Assembly: GCA_026874595.1 (NCBI GenBank)
Contig: CM049309.1
Location: 91,536,723 to 91,600,722, forward strand
Origin: Sipunculus nudus
Taxonomy: Eukaryota; Annelida; Sipuncula; Golfingiida; Sipunculidae
DNA length: 64,000 nt
Direction of reading: 5' to 3'
Each line of letters opens with the position of its first letter. The first letter of the stretch is position 1. The notes under the pieces were generated by a model, which did no database searches, was not told where the DNA came from, and worked only from the letters and a program-made list of their open reading frames with translations. Shown here piece after piece: positions 27,401 through 41,900 of the stretch. The position numbers were made by a program, and so were the translations under genes.

Positions 27401-29921
27401 GAATCCAAAATATTTGTGAAAGGGGTATAACCATGACAATATGACCTTTGTGAAAAAGACTCCCATAAATCCAGATGAACACTCATTAATTTATATTGTC
27501 CCTCATCAGTGTCTCCTGTGCTGTTATAATGCCAATGATATCTGAAGCTGAAAGACAAACAATTATATAGAGTAAGTGATATTTTATATTACCTTTACAT
27601 CAAAATTGATATTTTGAATGTTACGAGATATGTCAATAATGAAAGTTACTTCCTGATCTTCAATGTACCCCTGCATGTATCCTTGTTCTTTCAGTAAAGG
27701 ATTCATGTAATACTGTTGTTTGGTAACATAACTGTGAGATGGTGAACACGCAACCCTCATGTAACCAGGAGAAAGAGAAAATCGTGAAAATTTAAATCCA
27801 GAAGTGTGAAGCCAACCACAGCGTCTTGCAATTTTCATTAATTCTAGTTGTTGTCCCAGTGTCCTGATTTTCAAGTGTTCCTTTTAAAAAATTTTTATAA
27901 CACTGAAGCTGTCCACTGTCCCCCTTCTGTTATTTCTGTGCCTCTGTTCATTTCATTAATCACAAAATCAGCTGCATGACCATTACCTGTTTGGCATTTG
28001 GCACGATGAAGGGCTTGAGAGCATCCATGGTAACCACCCAGGGGGATATGGTTGTGCCGAGGTTCTTCGCCAAGAAGGGGCCCAGTGGTACATACTCCCA
28101 TTTTTGAATGTCACGGGCTGTGGAAGAAAATATAATATATTGCACTTGCACTTAATTAATTAGTGTAATGATTATCTGGTAAACAAAACACATTTTTACA
28201 AACTCAGCAATAATTATACCACAGACTTTGATGTACATATCACCTTGCTAGACCTAGGTTCTTCTGAAATATGCTAACAAAATCTGCATACAAATAAAAC
28301 TTATTATTCTGTTTACAACTTATCACTGATATTCCGAAATAAGCTCCTGTCACTTAGGCAGATTATAAATTATTTTCCTGACAACATTTTGATAATACAC
28401 ATTATAGTTTCTGGGTCCATTGATGAAATTAAAGGCCAAATTATATACTGTCAGCTTTTTTAATGAGCATCAATGACAGGACATATCATGGTACACCCAC
28501 GGTCTGTCTGTCCATCCGTCTATTAACATTTAGTGTCATAGTGATAAATACCAGGGCTTCAATGGATTCGAAAAAACTCACCATTACTTCTTAACAACAT
28601 ATTATGTCACCCAAGTTCAAATATTGGTAAAATACACTCACCATTTATGAGATCAAAGGTTATGAAGCTACTTTGTGGTTTTGCCATAATAACTAATCAG
28701 AAATATGGTGGATTTTGATGAAACTCGACAGAAATATTAACCAATATTAAATATCACCTAAGTTAAATACCATGCAATATCTATGTATATTTAATGAGGT
28801 CAGAGATCATCAGACTTTAGTGGCATTGTGATGACTTCCCAGAAAACTGATGGATATTTATGAAAAAATATTAACTATAAATATTTCTCACCTGAATTTA
28901 ATCCTTAACAAAATTCACACATATTGAATGAGGTCAGAGGTTACAAGACATAAGAGGGGCACATTATGTACATTTGCGATGCGCTTGTTCAATATTTATT
29001 TTAATTTCAAGAAACTGCCTTCTGACATTTGATGCATTTTGGGAAAATTAAAGAAGGTACTACTTTAAACAATAAACAGCAACTGATACTAACTCTTTTC
29101 CATGACAACCCAAGGTACATAAGGCTGAACATATGCAGTGTTTAATCAATTTTGACTTTAATTGAAATAAAAAGAAAAACTTTTCTTAACAACTCTTTAG
29201 CTAGGGCTGATGATAATTTCCCATTAGAGGTTGCAAAATCTTGACAGTCAACACAGTGATGAGTAGATGAAAGCTGTAAAGTCTTTAATACTGCATGCTT
29301 CAATGTTAACCTAATGGTCACACTTATATCACGGAGTTACTAGCATTTAGTAGATTGTAACTGGCACATTGTCTCATTAGGTATGCTCCCTACTTACCAC
29401 TCCAGTCATTCATCAACACCATCCCAAAGATGTGGTCCTCTGCCTTGTCTATAGGGATGGGCTCTCCTAAAGGATTGCCTGGTCCCGTGAAGAACGCCAT
29501 CTCTAACTCAAAATCCAACAGCTTGCATGGTCCAAACACAGGTGGCTTGGCTGGTGTGATGTAAAAGATAAAACTCCATGTTAGATACAGTTACAAGTAT
29601 TAAGCTGTTTACTGAAGTCAATCAAGCCTTTGATTCATGTGGCAATTATTTGTCCAAACAAACGAAACATAGGTGTCTGACTTTTAAAAAGTGAATCAAT
29701 AGGTGTGAACCATCTGGTGATATTATTCCTATCATTATCACCTTATAAGTACAGTAAAACCTGAGAGTTAAGACCACCTGATGTGCCACAACAAAAGCGG
29801 TCTTAAGTCACAGGTGGTCCTAAGTCTCAGGTGGCCTAAGTCTCAGCATGAAGCGAACAAAGAATATTAAGGCATATATGTCTGTGTAAACATTTATTTA
29901 TTTATTATAAAAATACATACT

Positions 29922-29954
<33 letters not shown>

Positions 29955-32900
29955 CAAAATATTCACAACAATATTTACAAGTTAACAACAATATTTACTT
30001 AACACAATGAATCAATCTTGCCCTGCTTAACAAAGGGAATCTTATTTATAATTATCAAAGAAAGCCGGTCCTTTTATAACTTTATTAAACAAGCCTTTGT
30101 CAAAGGCTTTGAATAGCCTGTTTATCATATTGCATATATAAAATCCCAATAAACTTCAAAGCAGGTATGAAGGGATCGATCATTAGTTTACAGGTGACTG
30201 CTCACGTTATCAAACAGTCTCTCTATTATTGGTACTATGGTAGTAAGCATTGATGAATATTCTAATGATGTTATCGAAGCAGGGCGTCAGTTTGTCGTCG
30301 TCACGAACTGACATAATGTCAAGTCAAAATGTGTGTGATAAGCAATTACAGTTGATCGCTTACGTAATGACAAACTTACTTTCATGACTCACTTTTTAAA
30401 ATTAATTCCGCGCAAATGTTATTTAACCATCGCTAAGACTAGTTATGAACTCCGGTCAACGACCGCAGCGTAGTGAATGCGACCGCGGTGTCAGAAGAAA
30501 TACAACGGGAGTTCTGTTCGATGAATATTAATGAGGGATTTCCCCTAGGGCACGTGAACACTTTACCGTAAAGATGTTTTAGACAATCGTTAAACAAATA
30601 CGATGTATTCAAAGACGGGCTGTGCTAAAAAAAAGTAATGGTACACTGGCATCAGAATTAAAGAATTGCGTCGTTTTACGTTCCCTCGCAATTATCGCGG
30701 AACTTTCATTTTTTGGAGAAAGATTAAAACCACGCGGGCCCTGGGCCATTGACACCTGGAGGGGTATTGTGAATTGATGTCCAATTCACCGCGGGGAAAG
30801 TAGGTCACCATTGCCACAGGTCTGCACATTCACGAGACGGTCAACGGCACGGTCGTTTTAGTCTTAACTTGGGACGCCAGGTGCCACTACCGCTACACCA
30901 GGCGGTCGCTTAACGGAGGTAAATACCAGCGACCGGCCACATTTGAGCGGTCGGTGGTCGCGTACCACAAACGGTCGCTCAACACAGGGGCATTAAAGAG
31001 TGATTAAGCTCGGTGCATTCATTTTCCGGTCGTAAGTCACAGACGGTCGCTGGCGGCAGTGGTCGCTTGGTTCAGGTTTCACTGTACTATAAATATAAAG
31101 GAAATGGGAGACCTTACTCTATTATTCTGTTGAATATTACTGAGCCGCACATTGATTTAATAAATATATTTGAACTGAATTTGTGAGGTAAATATGTTGT
31201 TTTACATTTCATACCAGTGTTATCTTATGATTCCTTATCAAAAGCTTGAATCATCTCTGATTTACAGGATGGCGCGGTTTATCTGAATGCCATTTTCACA
31301 AAAATTTCTTTTTCCTAAATTTTCAATGGTGAACCGAAAAATTGATTCATATTTACAAAATATTTTTCAAGCACATAAATACTTCACATGAATTTTGTAA
31401 TGAGTCACAAGGGCCTGCAGTCAGGGGTTTAAGCCCAGTGATGACCCTGATTAATTAGTTCTGGGCCGATGCTGTCGCCTAGACAAAGGTGTGAATAACA
31501 CAGCTAGTAGTGCAATGCTAGGCTCCTAGTACCCCCTAAAAAGTGCCTGAATAGTTTATCCCAGAGTGTTATCAACCCTATCTCATTTGTGCTCAACCAA
31601 GCATAGTTTATCAGCTTTGTCTAGGAAGTCTGGCCAAACAACTGAGCAGTTTACTCTCATGAGCACTGATGAGGTATTATTCATACATCACTTATGCTCA
31701 GATAGGTTTATGTGTGTGGCCATTGCATGCAAGCCTGGCCATACAAATGAGCAGTTCACCCCCATAAGCAAATGTATCATCTACTTAATTCCCCATTAAT
31801 TAGCTTATTCGTCATTTCACTTTTAATGTCAAGAAGAACACTACTGTCATTTGGCAGAGAAATGGAATCAAAGAAGAGAAAACGGACGGCTTATGCTTTG
31901 ATGACAAGCGGACAATCCTTGAGCGGCTTGACTGTGGAAACATCATCGCAAAGGATTTCACCATTGGCAGATTCACTATTACTTATATAAGGAATAGCAG
32001 AAACTCATTGAATACAAAATGGAGTTGCCAGATACCTCTGACTCAAAGAAAAATTATAAGTTATCAATTTTCATAGGTAGGCTCTACGATCAATTAAAAT
32101 TTTTAATTCCCTTGCCTTTCACTTGCTGTATGTGAGCTGCACCGGCACGGCCTTTGGGCAGTAAAAGAAACTGACCAGGCTTCACCAATGGCTAAGTCAT
32201 TTGATCATATCATCATTCCATCCCTTACTTTGTTGAAAAAAGGGCACGCACATATCCTAAAAGCAGATTAGACTGATCTTGTTGAATATAACTATGTGCA
32301 ATAGATAAAACAACAATGATACATACTTTCAGGTTTTGTCAGAAATTACCAATTCAGATGTTGACACTTACAGTCATCTGGCCTCTGTTGTCCTACTGGT
32401 CGTCTGATCGGGGTACCAGATACAACAACGGAGGAAGCACGGCCATGGTAACCAACTGGCAGCCATTTCCTGTCAGTAAAAGTAACTTGAATATTTTAGT
32501 GTGCATATACAACACTAATGCTGACAGTCCAACATAATTAGGTTTAGAATTTTTGTTCCATCCATCACCTGGTGCCAACAAATAAGATAATATCCCACTG
32601 AAATATTTATCATATGCCAAATTAATAGCTCATGAAATGCAAAGTTTATAATTTACAGACTTTCAGATTTTTTGGTTCCTCTTCTACCACCTGATGTTTT
32701 TATATTTCCATTTTTCCATGGTGATATTTCAGAATAATTATGGTACAAACAGCCCGTCAGAAACTGTCAGATATGTTGATTTTGTTTGTCACAAAACATA
32801 ACTATAAAGATATGAAATTGACCATACTATTTTATTTTACCATTATTATTAATTATGCTAAAGCATTACTATCGATTGTGTAGAGTAACAAATTTCATTG

Positions 32901-35900
32901 CTAACCAAGTGATTGAAAGCAGTTAAGATTTAAATTGAAATTTTCTAAATCTCTAGAAGGATATTATTTTTAATTTTTTTACTTTGTTATTTGCAGTTAA
33001 TAGTAAACTGAATCAAGGGTGTCTAAAGGCCCTGATTGGTGGTATAAAATTAAGTAATATGACATAACTGTTTTAAATACTTCTGCAACATCAATTTGTG
33101 TTATATGAAAACTTGTATTTTCCATCATAAAGAGATGATTAATGATGTGGGTTGTTTGTAAGATGTATATATGAGGAGTGAGTGATTTGTTACAGACCAG
33201 TTTGGCATCAGAGCATTGTCTATATGAGTAGTGAATGATTTGTTACAGACCAGTTTGGCATCAGAGCATTGTCTATATGAGCAGTGAATGATTTGTTACA
33301 GACCAGTTTGGCATGAGATCATTGTCTATATGAGTAGTGAATGATTTGTTACAGACCAGTTTGGCATCAGAGCATTGTCTATATGACACTGAATGATTTG
33401 TTACAGACCAGTTTGGCATCAGAGCATTGTCTATATGAGCAGTGAATGATTTGTTACACGCCATTTTGGCATCAGAGCATTGTCTATATGAGCAGTGAAT
33501 GATTTGTTACAGACCAGTTTGGCATCAGAGCATTGTCTATATGAGCAGTGAATGATTTGTTACAGACCAGTTTGGCATCAGAGCACTGTCTATATGAGCA
33601 GTGAATGATTTGTTACAGACCAGTTTGGCATCAAAGCAATGTCTTTATGAGCAGTGAATGATTTGTTACAGACCAATTTGGCATCAGAGCATTGTCTATA
33701 TGAGCAGTGAATGAATTGTTACAGACCAGTTTGGCATCAGAGCATTGTCTATATGAGCAGTGAATGATTTGTTACAGACCAGTTTGGCATCAGAGCATTG
33801 TCTATATGAGCAGTGAATGATTTGTTTACAGACCAATTTGGCATCAGAGCATTGTCTATATGAGCAGTGAATGATTTGTTACAGACCAGTTTGGCATCAG
33901 AGCACTGTCTATATGAGCAGTGAATGATTTGTTACAGACCAGTTTGGCATCAGAGCATTGTCTATATGAGCAGTGAATGATTTGTTACAGACCAGTTCGG
34001 CATCAGAGCATTGTCTATATGAGCAGTGAATGATTTGTTACAGACCAGTTTGGCATCAGAGCATTGTCTATATGAGCAGTGAATGATTTGTTACAGACCA
34101 GTTTGGCATCTGAGCATTGTCTATATGAGCAGTGAATGATTTGTTACAGACCAGTTTGGCATCAGAGCATTGTCTATATGAGCAGTGAATGATTTGTTAC
34201 AGACCAATTTGGCATCAGAGCATTGTCTATATGAGCAGTGAATGATTTGTTACAGACCAGTTTGGCATCAGAGCATTGTCTATATGAGCAGTGAATGATT
34301 TGTTACAGACCAATTTGGCATCAGAGCATTGTCTATATGAGCAGTGAATGATTTGTTACAGACCAGTTTGGCATCAGAGCATTGTCTATATGAGCAGTGA
34401 ATGATTTGTTACAGACCAGTTTGGCATCAGAGCATTGTCTTTGCCTCTGAACATTGTTCCCACATTGGTGGCATGGTGGATGGAAGAATAAAAGTCAGTG
34501 TAGTCTCCTGCAAAGACAGAAAAGTTTTTACATCTTTATAATTAAACTTTTATTATCTGTATGTCAAATTATTCCATTTGTTAAAGTCAGGCATATTATC
34601 TTGTAGACAGGTGAAGAAAACAATTGCTAACAGAAGGAAACATGAAGAGTGGTTTGCACTGTGTGCCTATGAAAACATCTAGTTTATACTTTCTCACTTT
34701 CCCGCTAGAGTTCGTCACTGTCCCCTCTGAAGCTTCACCAAAATATCTACTGATTAAAAGACTCTGTGTTCTTCTATTTACATGTTATCAGTTTTGATCA
34801 ATTAATATTCTGAGAAAATTGTAAAATGGGATATATTTTTAATTTTTTGTTTAACTGTCCATTATAACAGAAAATTTATCAAATATTTTTTTTATAAATA
34901 GATATGGAGAAACACATTCAAAATGTAAAAGCAAAATCAGTAAAAAACAATACTTCAGATTTTAACAAATAATAGACCTTTCCCCCAAGCATGCACATAA
35001 CATGTAATGATGGTCTCCTATCTTCAGGTCCAAACTGCCAAGTTATGTGGTACACCATAATGGTTTCAACCTGCAGGAGCCTGCACATAACATGTATTGA
35101 TGGTTTCCTATCTTCAGGTCCAAACTGCCAAGTAATGTGGTACACCATAATGGTTTCAACCTGCAGGACCCTGCACATAACATGTAATGATGGTCTCCTA
35201 TCTTCAGGTCCAAACTGCCAAGTTATGTGGTTCACCATAATGGTTTCAACCTGCAGGAGCCTGCACACAACATGTAATGATGGTCTCCTATCTTCAGGTC
35301 CAAACTGCCAAGTAATGTGGTACACCATAATGGTTTCAACCTGCAGGAGGCTGCAGGTTAAGTAGTAATGATGGTCTCCTATCTTCAGGTCCAAACTGCC
35401 AAGTAATGTGGTACACCATAATGGTTTCAACCTGCAGGACACTGCACATAACATGTAATGATGGTCTCCTATCTTCAGGTCCAAACTGCCAAGTAATGTG
35501 GTACACCATAATGGTTTCAACCTGCAGGAGCCTGCACATAACATGTAATGATGGTCTTCTATCTTCAGGTCCAAACTGCCAAGTAATGTGGTACACCATA
35601 ATGGTTTCAACCTGCAGGACACTGCACATAACATGTAATGATGGTCTCCTATCTTCAGGTCCAAACTGCCAAGTAATGTGGTACACCATAATGGTTTCAA
35701 CCTGCAGGAGCCTGCACATAACATGTAATGATGGTCTCCTATCTTCAGGTCCAAACTGCCAAGTAATGTGGTACACCATAATGGTTTCAACCTGCAGGAC
35801 ACTGCACATAACATGTAATGATGGTCTCCTATCTTCAGATCCAAACTGCCAAGTAATGTGGTACACCATAATGGTTTCAACCTGCAGGAGCCTGCACATA

Positions 35901-38900
35901 ACATGTAATGATGGTCTCCTATCTTCAGGTCCAAACTGCCAAGTAATGTGGTACACCATAATGGTTTCAACCTGCAGGAGCCTGCACATAACATGTAATG
36001 ATGGTCTCCTATCTTCAGGTCCAAACTGCCAAGTAATGTGGTACACCATAATGGTTTCAACCTGCAGGAGGCTGCACATAACATGTAATAATGGTCTTCT
36101 ATCTTCAGGTCCAAACTGCCAAGTATTGTGGTACACCATAATGGTTTCAACCTGCAGGAGGCTGCACATAACATGTAATGATGGTCTCCTATCTTCAGGT
36201 CCAAACTGCCAAGTAATGTGGTACACAATAATGGTTTCAACCTGCAGGAGGCTGCACATAACACGTAATGATGGTCTCCTATCTTCAGGTCCAAACTGCC
36301 AAGTAATGTGGTACACCATAATGGTTTCAACCTGCAGGACCCTGCACATAACATGTAATGATGGTCTCCTATCTTCAGGTCCAAACTGTCAAGTTATGTG
36401 GTACACCATAATGGTTTCAACCTGCAGGAGCCTGCACACAACATGTAATGATGGTCTCCTATCTTCAGGTCCAAACTGCCAAGTAATGTGGTACACCATA
36501 ATGGTTTCAACCTGCAGGAGGCTGCAGGTTAAGAAGTAATGATGGTCTCCTATCTTCAGGTCCAAACTGCCAAGTAATGTGGTACACCATAATGGTTTCA
36601 ACCTGCAGGACACTGCACATAACATGTAATGATGGTCTCCTATCTTCAGGTCCAAACTGCCAAGTAATGTGGTACACCATAATGGTTTCAACCTGCAGGA
36701 GCCTGCACATAACATGTAATGATGGTCTTCTATCTTCAGGTCCAAACTGCCAAGTAATGTGGTACACCATAATGGTTTCAACCTGCAGGAGGCTGCACAT
36801 AACATGTGATGATGGTCTCCTATCTTCAGGTCCAAACTGCCAAGTTATGTGGTACACCATAATGGTTTCAACCTGCAGGAGCCTGCACACAACATGTAAT
36901 GATGGTCTCCTATCTTCAGGTCCAAACTGCCAAGTAATGTGGTACACCATAATGGTTTCAACCTGCAGGAGGCTGCAGGTTAAGAAGTAATGATGGTCTC
37001 CTATCTTCAGGTCCAAACTGCCAAGTAATGTGGTACACCATAATGGTTTCAACCTGCAGGACACTGCACATAACATGTAATGATGGTCTCCTATCTTCAG
37101 GTCCAAACTGCCAAGTAATATGGTACACCATAATGGTTTCAACCTGCAGGAGCCTGCACATAACATGTAATGATGGTCTTCTATCTTCAGGTCCAAACTG
37201 CCAAGTAATGTGGTACACCATAATGGTTTCAACCTGCAGGAGGCTGCACATAACATGTAATGATGGTCTCCTATCTTCAGGTCCAAACTGCCAAGTAATG
37301 TGGTACACCATAATGGTTTCAACCTGCAGGAGCCTGCACATAACATGTAATGATGGTCTCCTATCTTCAGGTCCAAACTGCCAAGTAATGTGGTACACCA
37401 TATTGGTTTCAACCTGCAGGACACTGCACATAACATGTAATGATGGTCTCCTATCTTCAGGTCCAAACTGCCAAGTAATGTGGTACACAATAATGGTTTC
37501 AACCTGCAGGAGGCTGCACATAACATGTAATGATGGTCTCCTATCTTCAGGTCCAAACTGCCAAGTAATGTGGTACACCATAATGGTTTCAACCTGCAGG
37601 AGCCTGCACATAACATGTCATGATGGTCTCCTATCTTCAGGTCCAAACTGCCAAGTAATGTTGTACACCATAATGGTTTCAACCTGCAGGAGGCTGCACA
37701 TAACATGTAATGATGGTCTCCTATCTTCAGGTCCAAACTGCCAAGTAATGTGGTACACCATAATGGTTTCAACCTGCAGGACGCTGCACATAACATGTAA
37801 TGATGGTCTCCTATCTTCAGGTCCAAACTGCCAAGTAATGTGGTACACCATAATGGTTTCAACCTGCAGGAGCCTGCACATAACATGTAATGATGGTCTC
37901 CTATCTTCAGGTCCAAACTGCCAAGTAATGTGGTACACCATAATGGTTTCAACCTGCAGGACACTGCACATAACATGTAATGATGGTCTCCTATCTTCAG
38001 ATCCAAACTGCCAAGTAATGTGGTACACCATAATGGTTTCAACCTGCAGGAGCCTGCACATAACATGTAATGATGGTCTCCTATCTTCAGGTCCAAACTG
38101 CCAAGTAATGTGGTACACCATAATGGTTTCAACCTGCAGGAGCCTGCACATAACATGTAATGATGGTCTCCTATCTTCAGGTCCAAACTGCCAAGTAATG
38201 TGGTACACCATAATGGTTTCAACCTGCAGGAGGCTGCACATAACATGTAATAATGGTCTTCTATCTTCAGGTCCAAACTGCCAAGTAATGTGGTACACCA
38301 TAATGGTTTCAACCTGCAGGAGGCTGCACATAACATGTAATGATGGTCTCCTATCTTCAGGTCCAAACTGCCAAGTAATGTGGTACACAATAATGGTTTC
38401 AACCTGCAGGAGGCTGCACATAACACGTAATGATGGTCTCCTATCTTCAGGTCCAAACTGCCAAGAAATGTGGTACACCATAATGGTTTCAACCTGCAGG
38501 ACCCTGCACATAACATGTAATGATGGTCTCCTATCTTCAGGTCCAAACTGTCAAGTTATGTGGTACACCATAATGGTTTCAACCTGCAGGAGCCTGCACA
38601 CAACATGTAATGATGGTCTCCTATCTTCAGGTCCAAACTGCCAAGTAATGTGGTACACCATAATGGTTTCAACCTGCAGGAGGCTGCAGGTTAAGAAGTA
38701 ATGATGGTCTCCTATCTTCAGGTCCAAACTGCCAAGTAATGTGGTACACCATAATGGTTTCAACCTGCAGGACACTGCACATAACATGTAATGATGGTCT
38801 CCTATCTTCAGGTCCAAACTGCCAAGTAATGTGGTACACCATAATGGTTTCAACCTGCAGGAGCCTGCACATAACATGTAATGATGGTCTTCTATCTTCA

Positions 38901-41900
38901 GGTCCAAACTGCCAAGTAATGTGGTACACCATAATGGTTTCAACCTGCAGGAGGCTGCACATAACATGTAATGATGGTCTCCTATCTTCAGGTCCAAACT
39001 GCCAAGTAATGTGGTACACCATAATGGTTTCAACCTGCAGGAGCCTGCACATAACATGTAATGATGGTCTCCTATCTTCAGGTCCAAACTGCCAAGTAAT
39101 GTGGTACACCATAATGGTTTCAACCTGCAGGACACTGCACATAACATGTAATGATGGTCTCCTATCTTCAGGTCCAAACTGCCAAGTAATGTGGTACACA
39201 ATAATGGTTTCAACCTGCAGGAGGCTGCACATAACATGTAATGATGGTCTCCTATCTTCAGGTCCAAACTGCCAAGTAATGTGGTACACCATAATGGTTT
39301 CAACCTGCAGGAGCCTGCACATAACATGTAATGATGGTCTCCTATCTTCAGGTCCAAACTGCCAAGTAATGTTGTACACCATAATGGTTTCAACCTGCAG
39401 GAGGCTGCACATAACATGTAATAATGGTCTCCTGTCTTCAGGTCCAAACTGCCAAGTAATGTGGTACACCATAATGGTTTCAACCTGCAGGAGGCTGCAC
39501 ATAACATGTAATGATGGTCTCTTATCTTCAGGTCCAAACTGCCAAGTAATGTGATACACCATAATGGTTTCAACCTGCAGGAGGCTGCACATAACATGTA
39601 ATGATGGTCTCCTATCTTCAGGTCCAAACTGCCATGTAACGTGGTACACAATAATGGTTTCAACCTGCAGGAGGCTGCACATAACATGTAATGATGGTCT
39701 CCTATCTTTAGGTCCAAACTGCCAAGTAATATGGTACACCATAATGGTTTCAACCTGCAGGAGCCTGCACATAACATGTAAAGATGGTCTCATATCTTCA
39801 GGTCCAAACTGCCAAGTAATGTGGTACACCATAATGGTTTCAACCTGCAGGAGGCTGCACATAACATGTAATGATGGTCTCCTATCTTCAGGTCCAAACT
39901 GCAAAGTTATGTGGTACACCATAATGGTTTCAACCTGCAGGAGGCTGCACATAACATGTAATGATGGTCTCCTATCTTCAGGTCCAAACTGCCAAGTAAT
40001 GTGGTACACCATAATGGTTTCAACCTGCAGGAGGCTGCACATTACATGTAATAATGGTCTCCTATCTTCAGGTCCAAACTGCCAAGTAATGTGGTACACC
40101 ATAATGGTTTCAACCTGCAGGAGGCTGCACATAACATGTAATGATGGTCTCCTATCTTCAGGTCCAAACTGCCAAGTAATGTGGTACACCATAATGGTTT
40201 CAACCTGCAGATGGCTGCAGGTTAAGAAAAAGCTTTTTCAATTTTACTTTTATCCTGTGAAAAACAGCACAACCATAATGATTTTAAAAGAATTGTAAAC
40301 TAGATGTGTCAGAAACGACACGTATGCCCCCGCCTGGGGCATATTAGAAACATTTGTAAAATTTTGAAAAATTTTTTAAGTTCAGGAGGTGTCGTATGGT
40401 CAAAAGTAGGTCAACAAGGGCAAAATGCAAACTCGATCTGTAACGGGTCATTATCAAGCAACACACCATAAATCATGCCAGTATATGCAGGCATTGTGAA
40501 AAAAAGTCCATACATGTGCATTTTCCATAAAAATTTCTGTCTTTCATGAAATTTTCGATGTTTAGGAGCCGTGAAACAATGAAAAGTAGGTCAACCGGGA
40601 CGAAACGCGAACTCGATCTGTAACTGTCATTATCTGCCCACACATAAAAAATCAGGGTGGTATCTGCAGGCATTGAGGAAAAAAAGTCAGAACATATGCA
40701 TTTGTTATGAAAATTTCTATTTTTCATGAAACTTTCTATGTTCAGGAGCAGTCAAATGGTCAAAAGTAGGTCAACTGGGACAAAACAAGAACTCGATCTG
40801 TAACTGGTCAATATCTGCCAACACACCAAAAATCAGGCCAATATCTGCAGGCATTGCGAAAAAAAGTCTGTACATGTGTATTTGTCATGAAATTTCATAT
40901 TTTTCATGAAATTTTCTATGTTCAGGAGCCGTAAAACGGTCAAAAGTAGGTCAACCGGGACGAAACGGGAACTTGGTCTGTAACTGGTCATTATCTGCCC
41001 ACACACCAAAAATCAAGCCAATATCTGCAGGCATTGCGAAAAAAAATCCGTACATGAGTATCTGTCATGAATATTTCTATTTTTCATGAAATTTTCTAAG
41101 TTAAGGAGGCGTAAAACGTTCAAAAGTAGGTCAACCGGGACGAAACGCGAACTCGATCTATAACTGGTCATTATCTGCCCATACCCAAAAAATCAGGCCA
41201 ATATCTGCAGGCATTGCGAAAAAAAGTCTGTACATGTGTATTTGTCATGAAATTTCATATTTTTCATGAAATTTCCTATGTTCAGGAGCTGTAAAACCGT
41301 CAAAACAAAGTCAACCGGGACGAAACGCAAACTCGGTCTGTAACTGGTCATTATCTGCCCACACACCAAAAATCAAGCCAATATCTGCAGGCATTGCGAA
41401 AAAAAGTCCGTACATGTGTATCTGTCATGAAAATTTCTATTTTTCATGAAATTTTCTAAGTTAAGGAGGCGTAAAACGTTCAAAAGTAGGTCAACCGGGA
41501 CGAAACGCCAACTCAATCTGTAACTGGTCATTATCTGCCCATACACAAAAAATCAGGCCAATATCTGCAGGCATTGCGAAAAAAAGTCCGTACATGTGTA
41601 TTTGTCATGAAAATTTCTATTTTTCATGAAATTTTCTAAGTTTAGGAGCCATAAAACAGTCAAAAGTAGGTCAACTGGGACAAATCGTGAACTCGATCTG
41701 TAACTGGTCATTATCTGCCTACACACCAAAAATCAGGCCAATATCTGCAGGCATTGCGAAAAAAAGTCCGTACATGTGTATTTGTCATGAAATTTCTATT
41801 TTTCATGAAATTTTCTAAGTTTAGGAGCCGTAAAACAGTCAAAAGTAGGTCAACCGGGACGAAATGCGGGGGCATAAAAAATGATGACAAATTTACAGTA

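Noticed and set aside
33165-34440. Regularly spaced repeats resembling a CRISPR array
   Set aside because: There are no unique spacers, the whole 53-bp unit repeats, no cas genes are present, and the host is an animal. It is a minisatellite derived from exon 5.
36507-38546. A 679-codon open frame on the minus strand, with 557- and 377-codon frames on the plus strand
   Set aside because: They are the 90-bp intronic minisatellite read in different frames. Both strands are open, frames break only at the 91-bp unit, there is no domain, and the array lies in FAH intron 4.
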